Shown here one piece after another: positions 1 through 8,329 of a stretch of 62,082 nucleotides of DNA. Origin of the DNA: Thermodesulfovibrionales bacterium. GTDB taxonomy: Bacteria > Nitrospirota > Thermodesulfovibrionia > Thermodesulfovibrionales > Dissulfurispiraceae. Location of the stretch: assembly GCA_020062545.1 (NCBI GenBank), contig JAGUWD010000033.1, positions 1-62,082 of the forward strand. The letters run 5' to 3'. A program made the position numbers and the translations under genes. Below the pieces are notes generated by a model. That model saw nothing but the letters and a program-made list of their open reading frames with translations. It did not search any database and was not told the origin of the DNA. How positions within the stretch are numbered: the stretch's first letter is position 1; every line of letters begins with the position of its first letter.

Positions 1-33
1 CAGTATAAGATAAAGGAGTATGGTATTAATTAG

Positions 34-94
34 ATGCAAATATTGCATATGCAAATGCAAATATTGCGTAAAAAGTTTGTATTGCATATGGAAG
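34..94. promoter_or_regulatory. Upstream activator palindromes of the Spy-like gene
   Basis: The stretch contains the 12-bp perfect palindrome TTGCATATGCAA, two copies of GCAAATATTGC and a further ATTGCATATG at about 81-90. It ends some 30-55 bp upstream of a sigma-54 promoter, the usual place for an enhancer-binding activator. Nearly the same sequence lies upstream of the second sigma-54 promoter near 44.2 kb. The function as an activator site is inferred; the repeats are directly visible. Confidence 0.55.
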
Positions 95-121
95 ACACTG
101 CTTTTTGAGCCTTTCCTCATC

Positions 122-138
122 TGGCATGTCAATTGCTT
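122..138 (+). promoter_or_regulatory. Sigma-54 (-24/-12) promoter
   Basis: The sequence TGGCATGTCAATTGCTT has GG and GC in the exact -24/-12 spacing of the sigma-54 consensus (TGGCAC-N5-TTGC). It lies 49 bp before the ATG of the Spy-like gene. The same TGGCAT-N6-TTGC form recurs twice elsewhere in the window. Confidence 0.75.
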
Positions 139-186
139 TAATAAAAACAATTGAGAAAGCCTGATTGAGGAAAGGAGGTGAAGACG

Positions 187-582
187 ATGAAAAAGACAAT
201 AAGCATAGCATTGGCAGTAGTTCTTGTGGCAGCCCTTGTTACAGGTGCAATGGCATTCGGTCCAGGTTATGGTATGGGTAAAGACCATGGCATGATGGCC
301 AGCAATCTCACACCTGAGCAGACGCAGAAGTTTGCACAGTTCCAGAAAGATATACTGCCGCTCCGCCAGAAGATGCTCCAGTTGAGAACCGAGCTCATGG
401 CACTAAGGACACAGACAACCCCTGACTGGAATGCAATAGCAGCAAAACAGAAGGAGATGGTCGATGTCAGGACAGAGATCCAGAAAAAGGCAACAGAAAC
501 TGGTATTACAGGTTTTGGCCACGGTCTTTACAGAGGCAATAAAGGCATGGGTATGATGGGAATGGGCAGAATGGGAATGTAG
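187..582 (+). CDS. Spy/CpxP-like periplasmic protein, Met-rich
   Basis: Exported small helical protein resembling the Spy/CpxP/ZraP family of periplasmic chaperones and metal-stress proteins. A signal peptide (residues 1-20, cleavage after AMA) is followed by an LTPEQ motif and a helix rich in Gln, Leu and Arg (about 40-110), then a Gly/Met-rich tail of repeated GMGMM-type units that could bind metal. The ATG at 187 is chosen over a GTG at 178 because the strong Shine-Dalgarno AAAGGAGGTG overlaps the GTG. It is a single gene behind a sigma-54 promoter and followed by a hairpin. The family resemblance is clear; the actual stress or metal is not known. Confidence 0.75.
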   Translation: MKKTISIALAVVLVAALVTGAMAFGPGYGMGKDHGMMASNLTPEQTQKFAQFQKDILPLRQKMLQLRTELMALRTQTTPDWNAIAAKQKEMVDVRTEIQKKATETGITGFGHGLYRGNKGMGMMGMGRMGM

Positions 583-602
583 TAAGAACAGGTAAAAAAA
601 GA

Positions 603-639
603 TAGAGGTAAAGGAAAAATCAAAATTTCTTTACCTCTA
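603..639 (+). terminator. Hairpin after the Spy-like gene
   Basis: Perfect 11-bp stem TAGAGGTAAAG/CTTTACCTCTA with a 15-nt AT-rich loop, about 20 bp after the stop codon. There is no U-run behind it, so it could be a weak terminator or an mRNA-stabilising structure. Confidence 0.5.
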
Positions 640-691
640 CATAATTTGAGCGATTTTGCAGGTAAGGCACGGCTTAAAGACCTTAGCCCGG

Positions 692-895
692 ATTACGCAA
701 GGCATGGCAGCAGGTGTGCATCAAAGACTTTACAAAGTGTTGTTCTTTATGTACACCAGAAAACTATTAACGATTCAGCCAAAGAAAGGCAATGTAGTAG
801 GTGACGGATTTAAGATGATGTTTTACAATATTTCAAAGTATAAAGTCTTTGATGCACACCTGCTGCCATGCATTAGGCAATACTCGCGTAGTTTT
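692..895. repeat. 200-bp palindromic element, copy 1 (MITE-like)
   Basis: A perfect 31-bp inverted repeat (702-732 and 841-871, beginning GCATGGCAGC) encloses about 108 bp, and the outer ends are related (ATTACGCAA on the left, its degenerate complement on the right). A second copy lies at 34243-34449 with the same layout and a conserved core, GTAGTAGGTGACGGATT. The layout fits a non-autonomous transposable element or a long structured RNA. The centre also keeps an open frame in both copies, so a small coding role is not excluded. Confidence 0.7.
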
Positions 896-1315
896 AGTTT
901 ATGTAAAACAATATTAATTGCAGTTTTTCTGCTTTCTATGGTTTCATTTTCCTATGCCGAGACGGAAATTACAGAGGGATACGATGAGAACACCGAGATA
1001 ACAATCAGGGGGACAGTAATAGAGATAATGCACGGGATGAGGGGGCCGGTTATCCTGAAACTGAAAACAGGAATTAAAACCTATAATGTGGTTACAGCCC
1101 CCGGGTGGTATTTGTCGAGAAATGCCATAACCTTTAGTATAGGCACTGCGCTGGAGGTTACAGGCTCCAGGTACTTTGGAAGAGACGGTAACCTGTATGT
1201 TATTGCCAGACAGATAAGGGATGCTGAAACCGGAAGCGTAACAGTTTTGAGAGATTCGTATTGCAAGCCGCTATGGAGGGGAGGACACAGAATGCATGAC
1301 AGACGCTTGCCGTGA
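815..1315 (+). CDS. Exported small beta-domain protein (paralogue of 43602-44066)
   Basis: A hydrophobic leader (TILIAVFLLSMVSFSYA) precedes a compact beta-rich domain with the pattern GTV-I-(V)L-K, then APGWY, GTALEVTGSRYFGRDG and IARQIRD. A second protein in the window (43602-44066) has the same pattern, including PGWY, EVKGSR and LRD before a W-x-G-W/R ending, so the two are clear paralogues, probably with an OB-like fold. The frame is open back to 656, but 692-895 is a repeated palindromic element. The first usable ATG pair (815/818) lies inside that element, with no good ribosome site. The element may therefore supply the start, or the gene may be partly disabled. The function is unknown. 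Confidence 0.55.
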   Translation: MMFYNISKYKVFDAHLLPCIRQYSRSFSLCKTILIAVFLLSMVSFSYAETEITEGYDENTEITIRGTVIEIMHGMRGPVILKLKTGIKTYNVVTAPGWYLSRNAITFSIGTALEVTGSRYFGRDGNLYVIARQIRDAETGSVTVLRDSYCKPLWRGGHRMHDRRLP

Positions 1316-1321
1316 TATACT

Positions 1322-1344
1322 AACAGGTAAAGGCAATCTTACCT
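1322..1344. terminator. Small hairpin before the pilus operon
   Basis: CAGGTAA and TTACCTG form a 7-bp stem just after the stop codon of the exported protein and 10 bp before the GTG of the mshI-like gene. There is no U-run. It may separate the two transcription units. Confidence 0.35.
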
Positions 1345-1353
1345 GCTCCATGT

Positions 1354-2730
1354 GTGGGGGGATATTTGGCAAGACAGATAGCGGTCAGTTTTGAAAATGA
1401 AGTAATCAGGATTGTATATGCATCTTTAAGGCGCGGTAATCTAATCATTAAAAAAACCCTTGTTCTGAGGGACGAAGAATTCGATGAGTTTCTAAAAAAG
1501 GAAAAAGCCCGCCATTTCACCATAGTCTGCGATTTCAAATCATTTTATCAGGACATATTGCTTCTGCCACCAGTAAAAGAGAGGTTTTTTAAGAATATTG
1601 TCGAGGCCGAGATAAAAAGGAAAGCTCCTGAGTTCAGGGATTGCTCATTCTTTTATGTTATCCTCGGAGAGAGGATGCACGAAGGGAGAAAAATGTATGA
1701 AACACTTGTCTTTGCCGTAAATAATTATGACCTTTCCCGGATAATCGACAGGTTTGACAGGTATGGCAAAAAGATTTCAGCTATATACCCTGCTGCCTTT
1801 ACGATTGCGCAATTGGTGAGCTTCTCTTATGGCATTACCGATGAGCCGATATTGTGCGTGGCAGAATCGGAGTCAGGCAAGATACTGCTTTTAATGAAGG
1901 ATGGGAAACTCTATTTTATGAGGGCTGCGCAGTCATTTGAGAGCGGCTTGCATGACATAGATGTCCAGAGCATCAACATGACAGTAAACTACTGCAGGCA
2001 GACACTGAGATTAACGCCATCACAAGCGATTCTCATAGGCACAGCTTGCAGTAAATATGAAACGACAATGGACTTGCTGCTGCCTGCCCTGTGCATGGAA
2101 CCACCTTCCAATATCATTGCACCAAGAGAGACAATCACAGATTTTATTATCCCCGTGTCAGCCATGTTGAATATCAAGGGGATGAAAGACGGAAATCTCC
2201 TTCCCGAAAGTTACAGGAGTATTTGCAGACAGAAGACGATTCTCTCATATTATACAGCACTATTTCTGATTCTCTCGGTTATAGGCATGGTTTATCTGAA
2301 AATGAAACTATCAGAGACGGCTGATATGAAGAGAAAGATCACATCATTACGGGCAGAAATGAGCGGGATGGAGTCTATCCGCATTGGTTATGAGAACAAG
2401 AAAAAAGAGCTTGATAAGGTTATGCCTTTAATAAATTTTATGAATGCGATGAATTCTTCTCCGGATATGCAGAAGGCATTGGTTGCCCTGTCTTCGATAA
2501 AAGAACTCCGTGATAAAGATATAAACATAGTCTCTATAGATATCAACCCCGAGGGGAACATGGTGCACATAAAATTAAAGGGCAGTGTTGCGGCAGCAAA
2601 CTTCACTGCCATGCAGCAGGCTTACCAGAATCTTGTTAAGGCAATGAAAAAGACAGAAGGGATGGAGATAGTATCCGATAAGATAGATATTAAGGATAAG
2701 AGCTTTTATATAGAGTTAAGGTATACCTAA
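1354..2730 (+). CDS. mshI: MshI-like pilus assembly protein (PilM-PilN fusion type)
   Basis: Inner-membrane platform protein of an MSHA-like pilus/type II machine. The first 290 residues resemble the actin-like PilM/GspL cytoplasmic domain. A single membrane segment follows (about 298-318, with LILSVIGMVYL), then a coiled coil and a PilN-like periplasmic ferredoxin-like domain, so one protein covers PilM plus PilN. It starts the operon that continues with PilO-, GspC- and secretin-like genes. The GTG at 1354 is used; a TTG at 1366, preceded by a run of G, is a possible alternative start. Confidence 0.7.
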   Translation: MGGYLARQIAVSFENEVIRIVYASLRRGNLIIKKTLVLRDEEFDEFLKKEKARHFTIVCDFKSFYQDILLLPPVKERFFKNIVEAEIKRKAPEFRDCSFFYVILGERMHEGRKMYETLVFAVNNYDLSRIIDRFDRYGKKISAIYPAAFTIAQLVSFSYGITDEPILCVAESESGKILLLMKDGKLYFMRAAQSFESGLHDIDVQSINMTVNYCRQTLRLTPSQAILIGTACSKYETTMDLLLPALCMEPPSNIIAPRETITDFIIPVSAMLNIKGMKDGNLLPESYRSICRQKTILSYYTALFLILSVIGMVYLKMKLSETADMKRKITSLRAEMSGMESIRIGYENKKKELDKVMPLINFMNAMNSSPDMQKALVALSSIKELRDKDINIVSIDINPEGNMVHIKLKGSVAAANFTAMQQAYQNLVKAMKKTEGMEIVSDKIDIKDKSFYIELRYT

Positions 2731-2731
2731 A

Positions 2732-2799
2732 TTGAGCGATTTTGTAAGCACAGGCACTGCAGCGCCTGTGCTTACAAATCTAAATACAGAATCGCTTAA
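2732..2799. repeat. Intercistronic palindrome
   Basis: A perfect 15-bp stem (2741-2755 and 2764-2778) with an 8-nt loop is flanked by a second complementary pair, TTGAGCGAT and AATCGCTTAA. The outer sequence TTGAGCGATTTTG also occurs at 647. It sits between the mshI-like and pilO-like genes, where it may tune transcript stability. REP-like. Confidence 0.6.
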
Positions 2800-2822
2800 C
2801 TTGGGTATAAAGTGGAGGCAGA

Positions 2823-3362
2823 TTGAAGAGATCCCTTTCCTGCTACATAATCTCGGGGACATTGTTTTTGATGGTACTGACAGGAGTTATTATCTCAAAG
2901 CGATACAGTGATTCCCTTTCCAATACGCAGAAAAAATTACAGACGGCCAGGATGAATCTTGTTAGTATGAAGGATGCACAGGTTGATATGGAAAAAACAA
3001 TAGCGGATTTGAAGGCTATTGTCCCTTCGGATTTTGCATCGAGGACGCCCGAGGAGCATATTTTTATAGGTCTCGATGAACTGAAATTCAGGATGAAGAA
3101 TGCCGAAATCGTGGTGACCAACATAGAGTATAAAGATGACGAGGTGAGTCTGCCAGTGACCATAAAGTCTTCAATAAGCGGGAAGGCAGCAGGAAAAGGT
3201 TATGCCTCGTTTATGAATGACATAGGGTATCTCCAATCAATGCGTTTTCCGTTCTTCTACATTGGCAGCATATCCATGGTGCAGTCTCAGGACAGGGCAT
3301 CTGTTTCGTATGAGATTAAAGGGGCATTAAAGACATTGAAGACATCAGAAGGCAGGCAATAA
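2823..3362 (+). CDS. mshJ: PilO/MshJ-like pilus assembly protein
   Basis: A short cytoplasmic tail, one membrane segment (about 9-25), a coiled coil (30-65) and a small alpha/beta periplasmic domain give the PilO/GspM layout. These proteins pair with PilN-like partners to link the ATPase/platform to the secretin. The gene lies directly after the PilM-N fusion and before the GspC-like gene, the expected order. The start is TTG at 2823, preceded by GTGGAGG at the right distance. Primary sequence similarity in this family is weak, so the call rests on topology and position. Confidence 0.6.
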   Translation: MKRSLSCYIISGTLFLMVLTGVIISKRYSDSLSNTQKKLQTARMNLVSMKDAQVDMEKTIADLKAIVPSDFASRTPEEHIFIGLDELKFRMKNAEIVVTNIEYKDDEVSLPVTIKSSISGKAAGKGYASFMNDIGYLQSMRFPFFYIGSISMVQSQDRASVSYEIKGALKTLKTSEGRQ

Positions 3363-3365
3363 AAC

Positions 3366-3815
3366 ATGGACAGGATCGATAATAAACAGATAATTGTGCT
3401 AATATCGCCGGTTGTTGTAACTCTTTTCTGCATAATAGCCCTGTCGCATATTAAATTTAAGCCTTCTCTCTCTCCGGCGGAACAGGGACTTACAGGCTTC
3501 TCCTACCAGAAGGCCCAGATAATCCGGCGCCAGCCGCTTGTGGTTCCTGCAATTGAAAGTCCCATTCGTGTGGAAGCGGTTTCTCCAAAGGTTGGTTATC
3601 CGCAGGTGCCCCTTGAGAAGGTGGCGCCCATAGAGCCCGAGGTAGAAATGAAGGTCTCTTTTATCCTCATCAACGGCGGAAGGAAGATGGCAATAATAAA
3701 CGGAATGGTTGTAAAGGAGGGAGACGTATTCAATCAGAATAAAGTTGCAAAAATAGAAAAAAACAGGGTATTAATAAAGGATAAGAAGGGGGAAAGGTGG
3801 ATAAGGATAGATTAG
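3366..3815 (+). CDS. MshK/GspC-like periplasmic connector
   Basis: Bitopic protein with an N-terminal membrane segment (about 9-27), a Pro/Val/Glu-rich periplasmic linker (45-90), and a C-terminal small beta domain with VSFILINGGRKMAIINGMVVKEGD. That domain matches the homology region of GspC, PilP and MshK proteins, which contact the secretin. It starts 3 bp after the PilO-like gene, and its end overlaps the secretin start, so translation is probably coupled. The exact family (MshK, PilP or GspC) cannot be settled by eye. Confidence 0.6.
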   Translation: MDRIDNKQIIVLISPVVVTLFCIIALSHIKFKPSLSPAEQGLTGFSYQKAQIIRRQPLVVPAIESPIRVEAVSPKVGYPQVPLEKVAPIEPEVEMKVSFILINGGRKMAIINGMVVKEGDVFNQNKVAKIEKNRVLIKDKKGERWIRID

Positions 3816-5404
3816 GGAAGCAGGCTATAGGCAATAGGCTATGGGCTATAGGTAAAAGGTTTTTGTCTTTTGCTTCTTGCCTCTTGCCTATAGCCTTTTT
3901 TATCATCTCCTGTTCTTCCACAGACATAAAAAGGGAAATCCGCATTCCAGAAGAGGTCAGGGAGATAAAACCCGAAAGACCTGCTCCGTCTGAGCCCAAG
4001 ATACCGGAATTTATCCCTGTGACAGAAGATATCTCGCCTGTGAAAACGAGGATAGTGGACATAGTTGCAAGGAATACGCCGCTGAGGGATGTCCTGCATG
4101 TAATTGCAGAGGCAACGGGATTGAATCTTGTCATGGAAAAAGGGGTTGCTGCTGAGGCACCCATAACCCTTACCTTAAAAAATGTGAGCGCTGAAGATGC
4201 ATTGAATACCATTTTCACATCTGTGGATTATTTTTACGCTGTCAAAGACAACATGCTTATAGTAAAGGCAGTGGACACGAGGATATTCGAACTCGGCCAT
4301 CCTGCTATTGTTCAGACGTATAATGTCGATGTGGGCGGCGATATACTGGGAGGAGCTACAGGAGCATTAACAGCAGGAGGAACGACAACAGGCGGAACCA
4401 CAACAATAAAGGGGAATATTACGCAGACTTCAAAAAGCGACGCTACTGCCTTTAATTTCTGGGATGCCATAGAAAAATCCATTTCGAGCATACTCGGGAC
4501 AACTGCAGCCGCAGCCCCGGGCCAGCCTGCTGCAGTGCAGCAGAGCTTTACCATTAACAGGCTGACAGGGACAATATTTGTAACAGCCTCAAAGAGAAAC
4601 ATAGAGAGGGTTGAACAATTCCTTAACACCATTAAAAAAGTAATCAGCAGGCAGGTTCTGGTGGAGGCAAAGATCATTGAAGTGCAATTGTCAGAAGGTC
4701 TGAGATACGGAATTGACTGGAGTTTTGTGAATCGGACATTGGGTAATGGACAGATTAATATTACAACTCCTGGTTTCTCGAGCGTTGTTCCTTTAGCAAG
4801 CCCTTACATAAACATGGGGGTTACGAGGGGAGAAAGTTTCAGCACACTTTTAAAGGCGCTGCAATTGCAGGGAGAGGTGAGGACACTGTCCAACCCGCGG
4901 GTGAATATAATGAATGGACAGACAGCTCTTTTGAGCGTTGGCAGGAATGTCAGTTTTATTTCAAAGGTCGAAACAACGACAACTACTGCTGCAGGCGCAA
5001 CGCCGACAACAACATTCACTGTAACAACAAGCAACATACTTTCCGGGATTATTATCGGCATAGTCCCTTATATAAACGAAAACGGCGAGATATCGCTGAC
5101 CATAACACCGATAATATCAGACCTGATACAACTCCAGGACAAGACTATCGGAAGCGGAACCAGTCAGACTCAGATTTCCCTGCCGACTGTTGACCTGAGG
5201 GAGCTCAGCACTACAGTGAAGGTGAAGGATGGTCAGATGATTATAATAGGCGGTTTAATATCAAAGAAAGAAAACCTTCAGGACAATAAAGTTCCTGGAT
5301 TGGGTGATATACCACTGCTTGGAGAGGCATTTAAAAGCCGGGACAAGTCAGAATCGAGATCGGAACTGGTTGTTGTTTTACAGCCTGTGCTGGTGAGTAG
5401 GTAA
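3797..5404 (+). CDS. mshL: Secretin, MshL/PilQ type, lipoprotein
   Basis: Outer-membrane ring through which the pilus passes. A leader ending in the lipobox FIISC (Cys39) suggests a lipid anchor, as in MshL. An STN-like domain follows (about 75-130, RIVDIVARNTPLRDVLHVIAE), then an N1-type domain and the secretin core (about 290-530), with VEAKIIEVQ, LSNPRVNIMNGQTA and the closing LPTVDLRELSTTVKVKDG signature. The first 38 residues are encoded by heptanucleotide repeats (3819-3899), which is unusual. The GTG start at 3797 follows GGGGGAAA and overlaps the upstream gene by 19 bp; the stop overlaps the ATPase start. Confidence 0.85.
   Translation: MDKDRLGKQAIGNRLWAIGKRFLSFASCLLPIAFFIISCSSTDIKREIRIPEEVREIKPERPAPSEPKIPEFIPVTEDISPVKTRIVDIVARNTPLRDVLHVIAEATGLNLVMEKGVAAEAPITLTLKNVSAEDALNTIFTSVDYFYAVKDNMLIVKAVDTRIFELGHPAIVQTYNVDVGGDILGGATGALTAGGTTTGGTTTIKGNITQTSKSDATAFNFWDAIEKSISSILGTTAAAAPGQPAAVQQSFTINRLTGTIFVTASKRNIERVEQFLNTIKKVISRQVLVEAKIIEVQLSEGLRYGIDWSFVNRTLGNGQINITTPGFSSVVPLASPYINMGVTRGESFSTLLKALQLQGEVRTLSNPRVNIMNGQTALLSVGRNVSFISKVETTTTTAAGATPTTTFTVTTSNILSGIIIGIVPYINENGEISLTITPIISDLIQLQDKTIGSGTSQTQISLPTVDLRELSTTVKVKDGQMIIIGGLISKKENLQDNKVPGLGDIPLLGEAFKSRDKSESRSELVVVLQPVLVSR
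3819..3899. repeat. Heptanucleotide repeat tract in the secretin leader
   Basis: Successive 7-nt units GGCTATA, GGCAATA, GGCTATG, GGCTATA, then CTTTTGC, TTCTTGC, CTCTTGC, CTATAGC. The two halves are roughly complementary, so the tract can fold back. It lies in frame and encodes most of the signal peptide. Confidence 0.75.
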
Positions 5405-7050
5405 TGGCGACAATAAGGATCGGCGATTTATTGAGGGCACGGGGGTTCATCAATGACAGGCAGCTTCATGTTGCCTTGATACAGCAAAAGGTAACAGGCG
5501 ACCTTCTCGGCGATACCCTTGTAAAACTGGGTTTCGTATCTTCGAAGGAACTTGGACAGATACTATCGGAGCAGTCTGGAATAGAATTTATAGACCTCGG
5601 AGAGTATGCTATTTCTGAAGATGCCCTGAAGGCAATACCAAAGGACATTGCAGAAAAGACAGGTTTTATACCAATAGATGCTGAGAACGGCAGGCTGAGC
5701 ATAGGCATCACAAATCCGAGCAATATACTTGCTGTGGATACGGTCACGAGGATGACGAAGAACCAGCCCAAGGTGTATATGGTCGATGCCGACAGTTTTC
5801 GCGATGCTGTTGAGAAGGCATACTTCTTTTTAGAAAATCCGATCCAGCACCAGATCGATGGCATTGTGAACGAAATAAAGGCAACCGAGACCGCATCGGG
5901 CACTGCTGTAACAAACCTCGCAAACCTGATAATCATGGACGGCATCAGGAGGAACGCCACAGACATCCACATCAATCCCACAGCGGATATTGTCAATGTG
6001 TTCTACAGGATAGACGGCGTGCTTCAGCACGGACACGGCATTCCAAGGGCTGCGCACAGCGGCATTACATCGAGGATTAAGATACTGTCACAACTCGATA
6101 TAGCAGAACAGAGGTTACCGCAGGATGGCTCATTTACATTTACATTCTTAAATAAAGGCTACGATATACGTGTATCAACAGTCCCCACCATATACGGAGA
6201 AAATATTGTGATGAGGGTGCTTGTGGGCACAGGCCCTCTTTTGAGGATCGAGCGATTGGGATTCGATGAGGAGAATACGAAGAAAATAAAGATCCTTTTT
6301 CACAAGCCATACGGCATAATCCTGATTACAGGCCCTACAGGGAGCGGTAAAACCACAACACTTTATGCGGCCTTAAGGGAGATAGACCTCCTCCAAAGGA
6401 ATGTCCTTACTGTCGAAGACCCTGTGGAATACAAGCTCAGCCTGATTAAGCAGACACAGGTGAACGAAAAGGTTGGCTATGACTTTGCCCTTGCAGGCAG
6501 GAACTTTATGAGGCAGGATCCGGATGTGATGCTTCTCGGCGAAATAAGGGATGAGGAGACCGCAAAGATTGCAATAAGGGCATCCATAACAGGACACCTT
6601 GTGCTTTCAACGCTGCACACCAATGACGCAGTAACCGCAATTCCGAGGCTTATAGACCTGAAAGTGGACAGGTTCCTGATGTCCTCATCCCTTCTCGCCA
6701 TAATGGCGCAGAGGCTTGTAAGAAAAATATGCCATTACTGCAAAGCTGAGTACAGCCTGAATGATTATGAGATTTCGGTATTTAAGGAATACGGTGTATC
6801 TTTAACCTCAGCATTCAAAGGGAAAGGCTGTCCTAAATGCAATGGCACAGGGTATTCCGGAAGGACTGTCATTGGTGAGATATTGATAATCGATGATGAA
6901 TTGAGGGAATTGATATATTCTGCCGCGCCTGTAACTGCATTAAAGGCTGCGGCAGTCAGGAAAGGGATGAGGCCGCTCAAGGACGATGCTGTCAGAAAGG
7001 CTGCCGCAGGGATTACAACTCTGGACGAAGTATTGAGAGTGGCAGGATAA
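5404..7050 (+). CDS. mshE: Type II/IV pilus assembly ATPase (GspE/PilB/MshE)
   Basis: Cytoplasmic hexameric ATPase that drives pilus extension or secretion. The N-terminal domain (1-150) is of the MshEN/T2SSE-N kind, a candidate c-di-GMP-binding region. The ATPase core carries Walker A GPTGSGKTTT (about 310-319), an aspartate box, Walker B with DPDVMLLGEIRDEE (about 370-385) and the His box STLHTNDA. A zinc site (CHYC about 444-447, CPKC about 476-479) is typical of GspE/PilB extension motors rather than PilT. The length of 548 residues is normal. The ATG overlaps the secretin stop. Confidence 0.93.
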   Translation: MATIRIGDLLRARGFINDRQLHVALIQQKVTGDLLGDTLVKLGFVSSKELGQILSEQSGIEFIDLGEYAISEDALKAIPKDIAEKTGFIPIDAENGRLSIGITNPSNILAVDTVTRMTKNQPKVYMVDADSFRDAVEKAYFFLENPIQHQIDGIVNEIKATETASGTAVTNLANLIIMDGIRRNATDIHINPTADIVNVFYRIDGVLQHGHGIPRAAHSGITSRIKILSQLDIAEQRLPQDGSFTFTFLNKGYDIRVSTVPTIYGENIVMRVLVGTGPLLRIERLGFDEENTKKIKILFHKPYGIILITGPTGSGKTTTLYAALREIDLLQRNVLTVEDPVEYKLSLIKQTQVNEKVGYDFALAGRNFMRQDPDVMLLGEIRDEETAKIAIRASITGHLVLSTLHTNDAVTAIPRLIDLKVDRFLMSSSLLAIMAQRLVRKICHYCKAEYSLNDYEISVFKEYGVSLTSAFKGKGCPKCNGTGYSGRTVIGEILIIDDELRELIYSAAPVTALKAAAVRKGMRPLKDDAVRKAAAGITTLDEVLRVAG

Positions 7051-7053
7051 AGC

Positions 7054-7078
7054 GTAAGTGGGACTCTGTCCCCCTTAC
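7054..7078. repeat. GGGAC-type hairpin
   Basis: GTAAGTGGGAC and GTCCCCCTTAC form an 11-bp stem with one mismatch and a 3-nt loop, right after the ATPase stop. Related AAGGGGAC...GTCCCCCTT hairpins occur at 20999-21023 and, inside a gene, near 37120. It looks like a small dispersed palindrome family. Confidence 0.5.
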
Positions 7079-7108
7079 GAGAACCCCCTATCAAAAGAGG
7101 ATGAAAGA

Positions 7109-8329
7109 ATGAATTATTATTCTTACAAAGCTATAGACCCTGATGGTGCAATGGTAAAGGGTGTTGCAGAGGGGGAGGACATCGCCTCTGTTTATGGAGA
7201 TCTATCATCAAAGGGACTTTATATATTGAGCGTAAAAAAGGCGAACGCCGCTATTGCCAATATTAAAAAGGTATTTATGGCACGTAAGATAAAACGGAGG
7301 GATGTGATAGAATTTGCGAACAACCTCTCTGTCATGCTCAGGGCAGGCGTGCCACTCCTTACAGCACTGGGGGACATAACCGCCACAACAGAAAATAAAT
7401 ATCTTAAAACAACCATAGCAGATATAAAGCGCCAGACAGAAATGGGAATGAGGTTTTCAGATGCCGTTGAATTACATAAAAGCGTTTTCCCGGATGTCTT
7501 TGTAAGACTGATAAAGGTTGGAGAGGAAACAGGCCGCCTCGAAAGGAGTCTGGCCGATGTTGCAAGCCACCTCCAGAGAATGGAAGATCTTGCTGCTGCA
7601 ATCAAAAGGGCGCTCATCTATCCTACCTTTGCGATCGTTACGACCATGGGCGCCTTAATCTTCTGGCTTGCATATGTCCTTCCGAAAATAATGACCACAT
7701 TAAAGGAGATGGGCGTGAAGCTTCCCCTCATAACGAGGATATTGCTGCATGTGAGTGATTTTACAAAGGCATACTGGTATCTCATACCCCTTCTGCCTGT
7801 GGCTTTCTTCTTTGCTGTACAGGGTTTAAAACAGAAGGAGATTACGAGGTATTATGTGGATGCAATAAAGATAAAACTGCCGATAGTAAAGTTAGTGGTT
7901 TACAACAAGCTCCTTGCCCTCTTCTCAGAGCAGTTGAGGATATTGATAGTGGCAGGACTCACCATCGACAGGTCATTCGACATAATCGCGGATGTCATGG
8001 GAAGCGAGGTCTTCAAAAGGGCTATCATTTCGTCGAAGGACAGTATATCGTCGGGGAGCAGGATATCAGATGCTTTGAGGGAGCATGCGGTATTCCCTCC
8101 ACTTGTTGTGAGGATGGTGGATATCGGGGAGACGAGTGGAAATCTGGACGAGCAGTTTGCCTTCCTTTCGGACCATTATCTCAAGAAGCTCGATGACATA
8201 TCCGAGAAGATGGGAAAGATGATAGAGCCTATTGTTATTGCAGTTATAGGCATCCTCTTTGCGATAATTATTGTGGGTCTTATGTTCCCGCTCTATGACC
8301 TTATAACACAGTTTGGAAAGGCGAGGTAA
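7109..8329 (+). CDS. mshG: Pilus inner-membrane platform protein (GspF/PilC/MshG)
   Basis: Polytopic platform on which the ATPase acts. Two T2SSF domains are visible (about 50-175 and 255-380). Each contains the FANNLSVMLRAGVPLL- or FSEQLRILIVAGLTI-type signature, and each is followed by hydrophobic helices. The length of 406 residues is typical. The ATG at 7109 is chosen for AGAGG eight bases upstream; an in-frame upstream start at 7058 lies in the hairpin and would add 17 unlikely residues. The stop shares a base with the next ATG, so the genes are coupled. Confidence 0.92.
   Translation: MNYYSYKAIDPDGAMVKGVAEGEDIASVYGDLSSKGLYILSVKKANAAIANIKKVFMARKIKRRDVIEFANNLSVMLRAGVPLLTALGDITATTENKYLKTTIADIKRQTEMGMRFSDAVELHKSVFPDVFVRLIKVGEETGRLERSLADVASHLQRMEDLAAAIKRALIYPTFAIVTTMGALIFWLAYVLPKIMTTLKEMGVKLPLITRILLHVSDFTKAYWYLIPLLPVAFFFAVQGLKQKEITRYYVDAIKIKLPIVKLVVYNKLLALFSEQLRILIVAGLTIDRSFDIIADVMGSEVFKRAIISSKDSISSGSRISDALREHAVFPPLVVRMVDIGETSGNLDEQFAFLSDHYLKKLDDISEKMGKMIEPIVIAVIGILFAIIIVGLMFPLYDLITQFGKAR

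Noticed and set aside
656-814. Upstream extension of the exported protein gene (53 more codons)
   Set aside because: It lies almost wholly in the palindromic element, starts with TTG without a ribosome site, and would put 85 residues before the signal peptide.
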